Assembly: GCF_002531725.1 (NCBI RefSeq)
Contig: NZ_NWSQ01000004.1
Location: forward strand, 310,001 to 374,000
Source: Rhizobium sp. L43
Lineage (GTDB): Bacteria > Pseudomonadota > Alphaproteobacteria > Rhizobiales > Rhizobiaceae
Reading direction: 5' to 3'
DNA: 64,000 nt
Part shown: positions 54,142 through 64,000 of the stretch, piece after piece
Layout of the letters: each line of letters begins with the position of its first letter
How positions within the stretch are numbered: position 1 is the first letter of the stretch
Made by a program: the position numbers and the translations under genes
The notes under the pieces: generated by a model
Databases searched by the model: none
What the model was told of the DNA's origin: nothing
The model's input: only the letters and a program-made list of their open reading frames with translations

Positions 54142-55185
54142 ATGGATTCTTTCTTTTCGACCTATGTCTGGCCGGCGATCATCATGATCGGTCAGTCGCT
54201 GCTGCTTCTCGTCTGCCTGCTCGTCTTCATCGCCTATGTGCTGCTCGCCGACCGTAAGATCTGGGCGGCCGTGCAGCTGCGCCGCGGCCCGAACGTCGTC
54301 GGTCCCTTCGGACTGTTCCAGTCCTTCGCCGACCTTCTGAAGTTCGTCTTCAAGGAGCCGATCATTCCGGCCGGCGCCAACAAGGCGGTGTTCCTGCTGG
54401 CTCCGCTGGTGACGGTGCTTCTGGCGCTGTCCACCTGGGCGGTGGTGCCGCTGGCCGACGGATGGGTGATCGCCAACATCAATGTCGGCATCCTCTATAT
54501 TTTCGCCATCTCCTCGCTCGAGGTCTACGGCATCATCATGGGTGGCTGGGCTTCGAACTCGAAGTATCCGTTCCTCGGCGCGCTGCGCTCGGCGGCACAG
54601 ATGGTGTCCTATGAAGTCTCGATCGGCTTCGTCATCGTCACCGTGCTTCTCTGCGTCGGCTCGCTGAACCTGACCGATATCGTCAATGCTCAGCATACCG
54701 GCCTCGGTACCATGCTCGGCCTGCCGGCGTCGTTCCTCGACTGGCACTGGCTGTCGCTCTTCCCGATGTTCATCATCTTCTTCATTTCGGCGCTCGCTGA
54801 GACGAACCGTCCGCCTTTCGACCTTCCGGAAGCCGAATCGGAACTCGTCGCCGGCTTCATGGTCGAATACGGCTCCTCGCCATACATGATGTTCATGCTC
54901 GGCGAATATGCGGCCGTCTGCCTGATGTGCGCGCTGACGACGATCCTCTTCCTCGGCGGCTGGCTGCCCCCGGTCGATATCTGGATCCTCAACTGGGTCC
55001 CTGGCATCATCTGGTTCACGCTGAAGGCCTGCCTGGTGTTCTTCATGTTCGCGATGGTCAAGGCCTTCGTTCCGCGCTACCGCTACGACCAGCTCATGCG
55101 CCTCGGCTGGAAGGTCTTCCTGCCGCTGTCGCTCGCCATGGTCGTCATCGTTGCATTCGTGCTGAAACTGACGGGTTGGGCATGA
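54142..55185 (+). CDS. nuoH: NADH-quinone oxidoreductase subunit H
   Basis: A 347-residue membrane subunit with about eight helices. It has the conserved quinone-channel loops [20 protein letters not shown] and [21 protein letters not shown]. It links the hydrophilic arm to the proton-pumping membrane arm. 12 bp after nuoG. Confidence 0.97.
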   Translation: MDSFFSTYVWPAIIMIGQSLLLLVCLLVFIAYVLLADRKIWAAVQLRRGPNVVGPFGLFQSFADLLKFVFKEPIIPAGANKAVFLLAPLVTVLLALSTWAVVPLADGWVIANINVGILYIFAISSLEVYGIIMGGWASNSKYPFLGALRSAAQMVSYEVSIGFVIVTVLLCVGSLNLTDIVNAQHTGLGTMLGLPASFLDWHWLSLFPMFIIFFISALAETNRPPFDLPEAESELVAGFMVEYGSSPYMMFMLGEYAAVCLMCALTTILFLGGWLPPVDIWILNWVPGIIWFTLKACLVFFMFAMVKAFVPRYRYDQLMRLGWKVFLPLSLAMVVIVAFVLKLTGWA

Positions 55186-55225
55186 TCATGTCCGCTCTCG
55201 TTTCCGGCAAAATTGGAGGTTGAAG

Positions 55226-55717
55226 ATGGCAAGCTTGTCCGGCTCCATCAACTCGCTGTTTCTCAAGGAATTCGTCGGCGCGTTCTTTCTGTCGATGCGC
55301 TATTTCTTCCGCCAGAAGGCGACGATCAACTATCCCTTCGAAAAGGGTCCGGTCTCCCCGCGTTTTCGCGGCGAGCATGCGCTGCGCCGTTATCCGAACG
55401 GCGAGGAACGCTGCATCGCCTGCAAGCTCTGCGAGGCGATCTGTCCTGCCCAGGCCATCACCATCGAAGCCGGTCCGCGCCGCAACGACGGCACGCGCCG
55501 CACGGTGCGCTACGACATCGACATGGTGAAGTGCATCTATTGCGGCTTCTGCCAGGAAGCCTGCCCGGTCGACGCGATCGTCGAAGGCCCGAATTTCGAA
55601 TTTGCGACGGAAACCCGCGAAGAGCTCTATTTCGACAAGGCGCGGCTTCTGGATAACGGAGACCGGTGGGAGCGCGAAATCGCCCGCAACATCGCGATCG
55701 ACTCGCCGTACCGCTGA
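55226..55717 (+). CDS. nuoI: NADH-quinone oxidoreductase subunit I
   Basis: A 163-residue subunit with two 4Fe-4S motifs, [12 protein letters not shown] and [12 protein letters not shown], clusters N6a and N6b. An N-terminal amphipathic region docks to the membrane arm. ATG 55226 is chosen with GGAGG at 55215-55219; TTG 55220 is the alternative. The 142-bp gap to nuoJ shows no gene. Confidence 0.97.
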   Translation: MASLSGSINSLFLKEFVGAFFLSMRYFFRQKATINYPFEKGPVSPRFRGEHALRRYPNGEERCIACKLCEAICPAQAITIEAGPRRNDGTRRTVRYDIDMVKCIYCGFCQEACPVDAIVEGPNFEFATETREELYFDKARLLDNGDRWEREIARNIAIDSPYR

Positions 55718-55859
55718 TCGAGTTTTTGAAATGCCGTAATGGAGCTTGAGCGCTTCGGTCGCGGTCAATATGCACAGGAGTTTTGCCGGTCAGCCGCGCA
55801 AAGTTCTATCGGGCAGAAAAACTCCCGGCTGCCCGGGGGAAGATGAAAAAGGCACCAAC

Positions 55860-56474
55860 ATGGGTCTGCAGGCTCTATTTTTCTATCTTTTCGCCTTTGT
55901 CGCGGTGGCGTCGGCGTTCATGGTCATCTGGGCGAAGAACCCGGTTCACTCGGTTCTGTTCCTGATCCTGGTGTTCTTCAACGCGGCCGGCCTCTTCCTG
56001 CTGGCCGGTGCCGAATTCCTGGCGATGATCCTGCTCGTCGTCTATGTCGGCGCCGTCGCCGTTCTCTTCCTTTTCGTGGTGATGATGCTCGATATCGACT
56101 TCACCGAATTGAGGGCAGGGGTTCTCGAATATGCGCCGATCGGCGGGCTGATCGGGGTGATCCTGGCGGCCGAACTGATCGTCGTCATCGGCGGCAGCGT
56201 CATCTCGCCGGAGATTGCCAAATCCGTCGCCATGCCGATCCCGGCACTCAGCGAGCGGACGAATACGGCGGCCCTCGGCGACGTGCTCTACACCAATTAC
56301 GTCTATTTCTTCCAGATCGCCGGTCTGGTGCTCCTGGTCGCCATGATCGGCGCGATCGTGCTGACGCTGCGGCACCGCACCAACATCAAGCGTCAGAATA
56401 TTCCGAGGCAGGTTGCCCGCACGCCCGCCACCGCCGTTGAGGTGGTATCGGTCAAGCCCGGGCAGGGCGTCTAA
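55860..56474 (+). CDS. nuoJ: NADH-quinone oxidoreductase subunit J
   Basis: A 204-residue membrane subunit with five helices. The conserved third helix contains [20 protein letters not shown] (near 60-79), the pi-bulge helix at the E-channel. The start [10 protein letters not shown] at 55860 is preceded by AAGG. Complete. Confidence 0.96.
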   Translation: MGLQALFFYLFAFVAVASAFMVIWAKNPVHSVLFLILVFFNAAGLFLLAGAEFLAMILLVVYVGAVAVLFLFVVMMLDIDFTELRAGVLEYAPIGGLIGVILAAELIVVIGGSVISPEIAKSVAMPIPALSERTNTAALGDVLYTNYVYFFQIAGLVLLVAMIGAIVLTLRHRTNIKRQNIPRQVARTPATAVEVVSVKPGQGV

Positions 56475-56497
56475 AGGCAGGTCAAGGAACAAAGAAC

Positions 56498-56806
56498 ATG
56501 GTCATCGGACTTTCCCACTACCTGACGGTCAGCGCTATCCTCTTCACGCTCGGCGTTTTCGGCATCTTCCTCAACCGGAAGAACGTCATCGTCATCCTGA
56601 TGTCGATCGAACTGATCCTGCTTGCCGTCAACATCAACATGGTCGCCTTCTCGCATTTCCTGAACGACATCGTCGGCCAGGTCTTCGCGCTGTTCATCCT
56701 GACGGTCGCGGCTGCCGAAGCGGCGATCGGTCTTGCAATTCTCGTTGTCTTCTACCGCAACCGCGGCTCGATCGCGGTCGAAGACGTCAATATGATGAAG
56801 GGCTGA
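56498..56806 (+). CDS. nuoK: NADH-quinone oxidoreductase subunit K
   Basis: A 102-residue three-helix subunit. It has the two buried glutamates of the proton path in [18 protein letters not shown] and [19 protein letters not shown] lies upstream of ATG 56498. 7 bp before nuoL. Confidence 0.97.
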   Translation: MVIGLSHYLTVSAILFTLGVFGIFLNRKNVIVILMSIELILLAVNINMVAFSHFLNDIVGQVFALFILTVAAAEAAIGLAILVVFYRNRGSIAVEDVNMMKG

Positions 56807-56813
56807 GTGGCTC

Positions 56814-58813
<2,000 letters not shown>

Positions 58814-58814
<1 letters not shown>

Positions 58815-60325
58815 TGACCGATTGGCCTATTCTTTCAACGGTCACCTTCCTGCCGCTGGTCGGCGTGGTGCTCCTGCTCTTGATGAACGGCGAGAGCGAA
58901 ACCGGCCGGAAGAACGTGCTGTGGATCTCGCTGATCACCACCGTCTTCACCTTCGTCGTTTCGCTCTTGATCTGGACCGGCTTCGACAATGCCAATCCGG
59001 GCTTCCAGATGCTCGAAAAGCATGACTGGCTCGGCACCGGCATCGGCTACCACGTCGGCGTCGACGGCATCTCAATGCTGTTCGTCATCCTGTCGACCTT
59101 CCTCATGCCCTTCTGCGTGCTGGCGAGCTGGCTCTCGATCGAGAAGCGCCTGAAGGAATACATGATCGCCTTCCTCATCCTGGAAACGATGATGGTCGGC
59201 GTCTTCGTCTCGCTCGATATCGTGCTGTTCTACGTGTTCTTCGAGGCGGGCCTCATTCCGATGTTCCTGATCATCGGCGTCTGGGGCGGCAAGGACCGCG
59301 TCTATGCGAGCTACAAGTTCTTCCTCTATACGCTGCTCGGCTCAGTGCTGATGCTGCTCGCCATCATGGCGATGTACTGGCAGGCCGGCACGACCGACAT
59401 CACCGCGCTGCTCGCCTACAAGTTCCCGCCGGCGCTGCAGACCTGGTTATGGCTGGCCTTCTTCGCCTCCTTCGCGGTCAAGATGCCGATGTGGCCGGTC
59501 CATACCTGGCTTCCGGATGCCCACGTCCAGGCGCCGACGGCAGGCTCGGTGATCCTGGCCGGCGTGCTCTTGAAGCTCGGCGGCTATGGTCTCATCCGTT
59601 TCTCGCTCGGCATGTTCCCGGTCGCCTCCGATTATTTCGCGCCGCTCGTCTTCGCCATGTCCGTCATCGCCATCATCTACACCTCTCTGGTGGCGATGAT
59701 GCAGGACGATATCAAGAAGCTAATCGCCTATTCCTCCGTGGCCCACATGGGCTACGTGACCATGGGTATCTTTGCCGCCAACATGCAGGGCGTCCAGGGT
59801 TCGATCTTCCAGATGCTCTCGCACGGCATCGTCTCCGGCGCGCTCTTCCTCTGCGTCGGTGTCGTCTACGACCGCACCCACACCCGCGAGATCAACGCCT
59901 ATGGCGGCCTCGTCAACAACATGCCGAAATATGCCGTGGCCATGATGGTCTTCACCATGGCCAATGTCGGGCTTCCCGGCACGTCGGGCTTCGTCGGTGA
60001 ATTTCTGACGCTGATCGGCGTCTTCCGGGTCAACACCTGGGTGGCGCTCTTTGCCGCCACCGGCGTCATCCTCTCGGCCGCCTACGCACTCTGGCTCTAT
60101 CGCCGGGTGATCTTCGGCGCGCTGGAGAAGGAAAAGCTGAAGGCGCTGCTCGATCTTTCCAGGCGCGAACAGCTGATCCTCTACCCGCTGGTTGCGCTGA
60201 CCATCTTCTTCGGCGTTTATCCGGCTCCGGTCTTCGATGCGACGGCCGCCTCGGTGGATCTGCTGGTCAACAACTACACGGCCGCCGTGCACGCAGCGCA
60301 GAATGTTGCGCTGTCTATGAAATGA
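58814..60325 (+). CDS. nuoM: NADH-quinone oxidoreductase subunit M
   Basis: A 503-residue antiporter-like subunit with fourteen helices. It has the motifs [42 protein letters not shown] and [11 protein letters not shown]. Start overlap with nuoL implies coupled translation. Complete. Confidence 0.97.
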
Positions 60326-60343
60326 TGACGGGACTTATTGGAC

Positions 60344-61789
60344 ATGACCGCTGAAACAATTCTCCTCAGTCTGCATCTTTCCGCGCCGGAGCTCATCCTC
60401 GCGGTCGGCGCCCTTGTCCTGTTGATGGTCGGCGTCTTCTCAGGCGAGCGGTCGGGCCTTGTCGTCACCGGCCTCGCCATCGTCTTGCTGCTCGCCTCCG
60501 GCCTGTGGCTGCTCTTCGTGCCGGCAGAAGGCCTCGCCTATGGCGGCGTCTACATGGCCGACGGCTTCTCCCGCTTCATGAAGCTGGTGGCGCTCATCGG
60601 TTCGCTGGTCGCCCTGTTCATGACGATGGGCCACGCTAGGGAAAATCAGCTCGACAAGTTCGAATTCCCGGTTCTGCTGGTGCTTGCGACCCTCGGCATC
60701 CTGCTGATGATCTCGGCCAACGACCTGATCTCGCTCTATCTGGCGCTGGAACTGCAGTCGCTGGCGCTCTATGTCGTCGCCGCGATCAACCGCGACAGCC
60801 TGAAGTCGACCGAGGCTGGCCTCAAATATTTCGTCCTCGGCGCACTATCCTCCGGCATGCTGCTCTACGGCATGTCGCTGGTCTATGGCTTCACCGGCCA
60901 CACCCACTTCTCGGAGATCGCCCAGGCGCTGTCGGTCGAGGGCGCTCGCTCGCTGGGCCTCATCTTCGGCCTGGTCTTCATCCTCGCCGGCATCGCCTTC
61001 AAGATCTCGGCCGTTCCCTTCCACATGTGGACGCCGGACGTTTATGAAGGCGCGCCGACGCCGGTCACCGCCTTCCTGGCCGCAGCACCCAAGGTTGCCG
61101 CCATGGCGATGATGACCCGCATCGTCATCACCGCCTTCCAGCCCGTTCTGGCGGACTGGCAGCAGGTCGTCGTCTTCATCTCGATCGCCTCGATGCTGCT
61201 CGGTTCGTTCGCCGCGATCGGCCAGAAGAACATCAAGCGACTGATGGCCTATTCCTCTATCGGCCACATGGGTTATGCGCTGGTCGGGCTTGCCGCCGGC
61301 AACCAGACCGGCGTCACCGGCGTCATGCTTTATATGGTCATCTATATGGTCATGACGCTCGGCACTTTCGCGATCATCATGTCGATGCGCCGCAAGGACG
61401 GCACCGTCGTCGAGGAGGTCAACGATCTCGCCGGCCTCTCCACAACGAACCCGTTCATGGCCGTGGTGCTGACGGCGCTGATGTTTTCGCTCGCCGGCAT
61501 CCCGCCGCTCGCCGGCTTCTTCGCCAAGTATTTCGTCTTCGTCGCCGCCATCGAAGCCAAGCTCTATGCGCTCGCCATCATCGGCGTTCTCGCCTCGGTC
61601 GTCGGCGCTTACTACTATCTGCGTGTCATCAAGCTGATGTGGTTCGATGAGGCGACCGGCGAATTCGCCCGGGTTTCCGGCGCGCTACGTCTGGTCTTCG
61701 GTCTCTCCGGTCTCTTCGTCACCGCCTATGTCCTCATCGGCGGCCCGATCGGCGGTGCGGCAGAGCTTGCCGCCGCGACGCTCTTTTGA
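60344..61789 (+). CDS. nuoN: NADH-quinone oxidoreductase subunit N
   Basis: A 481-residue antiporter-like subunit with fourteen helices. It has the motifs [40 protein letters not shown] and [16 protein letters not shown] 60344 is chosen over TTG 60338. It closes the nuo set, and its stop overlaps the birA start. Confidence 0.97.
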   Translation: MTAETILLSLHLSAPELILAVGALVLLMVGVFSGERSGLVVTGLAIVLLLASGLWLLFVPAEGLAYGGVYMADGFSRFMKLVALIGSLVALFMTMGHARENQLDKFEFPVLLVLATLGILLMISANDLISLYLALELQSLALYVVAAINRDSLKSTEAGLKYFVLGALSSGMLLYGMSLVYGFTGHTHFSEIAQALSVEGARSLGLIFGLVFILAGIAFKISAVPFHMWTPDVYEGAPTPVTAFLAAAPKVAAMAMMTRIVITAFQPVLADWQQVVVFISIASMLLGSFAAIGQKNIKRLMAYSSIGHMGYALVGLAAGNQTGVTGVMLYMVIYMVMTLGTFAIIMSMRRKDGTVVEEVNDLAGLSTTNPFMAVVLTALMFSLAGIPPLAGFFAKYFVFVAAIEAKLYALAIIGVLASVVGAYYYLRVIKLMWFDEATGEFARVSGALRLVFGLSGLFVTAYVLIGGPIGGAAELAAATLF

Positions 61790-62553
61790 TGGCTTCCGAC
61801 GGACGGCGCCGGATATCGCTCGGCGATTTCAGGCACGATGCTCTGTCGGAAACATCGTCCACCAACAGCGAATGCCTCGCCCGGGCTCGGGCGGGCGATG
61901 GCGGCAATCTCTGGGTGACCGCCGAACGACAGACCGGCGGCCGCGGCCGCCGCGGCAGGCTCTGGTTTTCCGAACGCGGCAATCTCTACGCCTCTCTTCT
62001 TTTGATCGACCCGGCGCCGATGGAGCGCCTGAGCTCCTTGCCGCTGGCCGTTGCCGTTGCCGTGCACCAGGCGATCCGCAGGGTGCTGCCGCCGGGCGGC
62101 GAGCCGCTCGAGGTCAAATGGCCGAACGATATCCTCATCGGGCGAAAGAAGACCTGCGGCATCCTCGTCGAAGGCGAGGGGCTGCCGGATGGCCGCTACG
62201 CGTTGATCGTCGGCATCGGCATCAATGTCTCGGTGATGCCCGACAATCCTCTTTATCCCGTCACCTGCCTGCGTCAGCAGGGAAGTGCGGCTTCGCCGGA
62301 AGAACTCTTTGCCCATCTCTTCGCCGCAATGGCGGATGTGCTTGAAATATGGGACGAGGGCCGCGGCATCGGCGAGATCACGGCGCTCTGGCGCACTATT
62401 GCCTGCGGCATCGGCGAAAAGATCACGGTGAATTTGCCGGACCGATCGATTTCCGGACAATTCGCCGGAATTGATGATAATGGCTTGTTGATGCTCGATA
62501 CCGGCGCTGGCAGGATAATGCCCATTGCCGCCGGTGATGTGTTTTTTGGATAG
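61789..62553 (+). CDS. birA: Biotin--[acetyl-CoA-carboxylase] ligase
   Basis: A 254-residue enzyme attaching biotin to carboxylases. The biotinyl-AMP loop GGRGRRGR (50-57), KWPNDIL (110-116) and KTCGILVEG are intact. There is no N-terminal DNA-binding domain, so it is a catalytic-only type and not a repressor. ATG overlaps the nuoN stop (TGATG), so it is translationally coupled to the nuo operon. Confidence 0.95.
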   Translation: MASDGRRRISLGDFRHDALSETSSTNSECLARARAGDGGNLWVTAERQTGGRGRRGRLWFSERGNLYASLLLIDPAPMERLSSLPLAVAVAVHQAIRRVLPPGGEPLEVKWPNDILIGRKKTCGILVEGEGLPDGRYALIVGIGINVSVMPDNPLYPVTCLRQQGSAASPEELFAHLFAAMADVLEIWDEGRGIGEITALWRTIACGIGEKITVNLPDRSISGQFAGIDDNGLLMLDTGAGRIMPIAAGDVFFG

Positions 62554-62570
62554 CGGAAAAAACGAAAATT

Positions 62571-64000
62571 ATGGCGAAACAGGACGAGTTGGTATTCCTG
62601 CCTCTGGGCGGCGTTGGCGAGATCGGCATGAATCTCGCTCTTTATGGCTACGGCCCGCCCGAGCATCGCCAATGGATCATGGTCGATTGCGGCGTCACCT
62701 TTCCCGGCCCCGACCTGCCGGGCGTCGACCTCGTGCTGCCCGATATCCGCTTCCTCGCCAGCGAACGCAAGAACCTCAAGGCGATCATCATCACCCATGC
62801 GCATGAAGATCACTATGGCGCGCTTGCCGATCTCTGGCCGGGGCTCAACGTGCCGGTCTATGCCTCGGGCTTTACATCAGGTCTGCTCGAAGCCAAGCGC
62901 AATTTCGAGAAGGCGACGGTCGGCGAAGTGCCGGTGACGCCGTTCAAGGCAGGTGATACGATCAATGTCGGCCCCTTCAGCATCGAAGGTGTGGCCGTCA
63001 ACCATTCGATCCCCGAGCCGATGTCGCTGATGATCCGCACGCCGGTCGGCAATGTCATCCACACCGGCGACTGGAAGATCGACCACGAGCCTTCGCTGGG
63101 GCCGCTGACCGATGAGACGCGTTTCCGCCAGCTCGGCGACGAGGGCGTACTGGCGCTGATGTGCGATTCCACCAATGCGCTGCGCGACGGTGTTTCGCCC
63201 TCCGAGAAGGATGTGTCTGAAAGCCTGCGCAAGATCATCGAGAATGCCGAGGGCCGGGTGGCGATCACCACCTTCTCGTCGAATGTCGGGCGTATCCGTA
63301 CCGTTGCCGAAGCCGCCGAGGCGGCAGGCCGCGAAGTGCTGCTGCTCGGCAGTTCGCTGAAGCGTGTCGTCAACGTCGCCCAGGACATCGGCCTGATGGA
63401 AGGCGTGAAGCCCTTCATCTCCGAAGATGAGTACGGCTATATCCCGCGCGACAAGGTCGTGGTCATCCTGACCGGCAGCCAGGGCGAGGCGCGGGCAGCG
63501 CTTGCCAAGCTCTCGCGCGACGAGATGCGCAATGTGGCCTTTGCCGCAGGCGATATCGTCGTCTTTTCCTCACGCGCCATTCCCGGGAACGAGAAGGCGA
63601 TCCAGGACATTAAGAACGGCCTTGTCGAGCAGGGCGTGCACATCATCACCGATACAGAAGCCCTGGTCCACGTGTCCGGCCATCCGCGCCGCAACGAGTT
63701 GCAGCGGATGTACGAGTGGACGCGGCCGAAGATTGTCGTGCCGGTACATGGCGAAGCGACGCATCTGACGGCGCATAAGGAACTTGCCGAGCAATCCGGT
63801 ATCGCGATCGTGCCGCGCGTGCGCAATGGCGATATCCTGCGGCTGGCGCCCGGTCCCGTCGAGGTGATCGGCGAGGCGCCGCATGGCCGCATCTATAAGG
63901 ACGGCTCGCTGATCGGCGATTTCGACGAGATGGGTATCGGCGAACGCAAGAAGCTCTCCTATGTCGGCCATGTCGCTGTCAACGTCGTGCTCGACGCCCG
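62571..64000 (+). CDS. rnj: Ribonuclease J, 5' part (runs off the window)
   Basis: 476 residues are visible of an expected 555 or so. It is a metallo-beta-lactamase/beta-CASP nuclease. The zinc site is His76, His78, Asp80 and His81 in ITHAHEDHYG, with a further ligand in VNHSIPEP and CDSTN. The beta-CASP segment contains TGSQGE and HVSGHPRRNE. It processes and degrades RNA from the 5' end. ATG 62571 lies 17 bp after birA on the same strand. The 3' end is cut by the window boundary, not broken. Confidence 0.95.
   Translation, partial: MAKQDELVFLPLGGVGEIGMNLALYGYGPPEHRQWIMVDCGVTFPGPDLPGVDLVLPDIRFLASERKNLKAIIITHAHEDHYGALADLWPGLNVPVYASGFTSGLLEAKRNFEKATVGEVPVTPFKAGDTINVGPFSIEGVAVNHSIPEPMSLMIRTPVGNVIHTGDWKIDHEPSLGPLTDETRFRQLGDEGVLALMCDSTNALRDGVSPSEKDVSESLRKIIENAEGRVAITTFSSNVGRIRTVAEAAEAAGREVLLLGSSLKRVVNVAQDIGLMEGVKPFISEDEYGYIPRDKVVVILTGSQGEARAALAKLSRDEMRNVAFAAGDIVVFSSRAIPGNEKAIQDIKNGLVEQGVHIITDTEALVHVSGHPRRNELQRMYEWTRPKIVVPVHGEATHLTAHKELAEQSGIAIVPRVRNGDILRLAPGPVEVIGEAPHGRIYKDGSLIGDFDEMGIGERKKLSYVGHVAVNVVLDA

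Overview
The window is a GC-rich alphaproteobacterial chromosome segment, most likely from Rhizobium (R. etli / R. leguminosarum group). I base this on family content: a RibN-type riboflavin transporter behind an FMN riboswitch, a rhizobial RIME-like palindromic intergenic repeat, DUF2842 and DUF1127 small proteins, and a proton-pumping complex I operon with the extra genes usual in Rhizobiales. No database search was possible. All product names come from motifs and recognised family sequences.

Layout. 1-228: 3' end of a sugar ABC-transporter permease, then a 47-bp tandem repeat. 338-8561: a Wzy-dependent surface polysaccharide locus (polymerase/ligase, initiating sugar-phosphate transferase, GT4 glycosyltransferase, OPX lipoprotein, Wzc-like co-polymerase with a degenerate ATPase, GNAT acyltransferase). 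It resembles the unipolar-polysaccharide/holdfast type loci. 8683-13161: RIME-like repeat, DUF2842, heme A synthase ctaA, a TauE/SafE permease, argC and speB. 13462-14598: rpsI and rplM with a clear promoter, leader hairpin and terminator. 14749-20839: LysR regulator divergent from a DUF1127 gene, enoyl-CoA hydratase, EamA exporter, an AT-rich gene-poor patch, small secreted protein, CoA-binding protein, O-acetylhomoserine sulfhydrylase and a cupin. 21073-30000: CHASE4-GGDEF-EAL protein, pstSCAB behind a PHO box (without phoU), cytochrome P450 and a membrane diguanylate cyclase. 30300-35906: the proteostasis block clpP-clpX-lon-hupB. 36071-44048: FMN riboswitch-ribN, a secreted phytase-like esterase behind a perfect PHO box, aldo/keto reductase, cupin, methyltransferase, glutathione peroxidase and small secreted proteins. 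44151-44878: tRNA-Val and two tandem tRNA-Asp. 45126-61789: the complete 14-gene nuoA-N operon, followed by birA and the start of ribonuclease J.

How the genes work together. The nuo operon encodes one complete complex I but carries four non-standard genes: a 450-bp cassette with 31-bp terminal inverted repeats encoding a four-helix-bundle (23S-IVS type) protein between nuoC and nuoD, a small secreted protein overlapping nuoD, a helix-hairpin-helix (HhH) tail fused to NuoE, and a stand-alone protein after nuoF with the same HhH domain. Two PHO boxes link pstSCAB and the phytase-like enzyme into one phosphate-starvation response. Two c-di-GMP enzymes lie in the same window as a polysaccharide locus of a type that c-di-GMP controls in related bacteria. 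The observations most worth following are the inverted-repeat cassette inside nuo, the paired HhH proteins of the nuo operon, and the PHO-box-controlled phytase-like enzyme.
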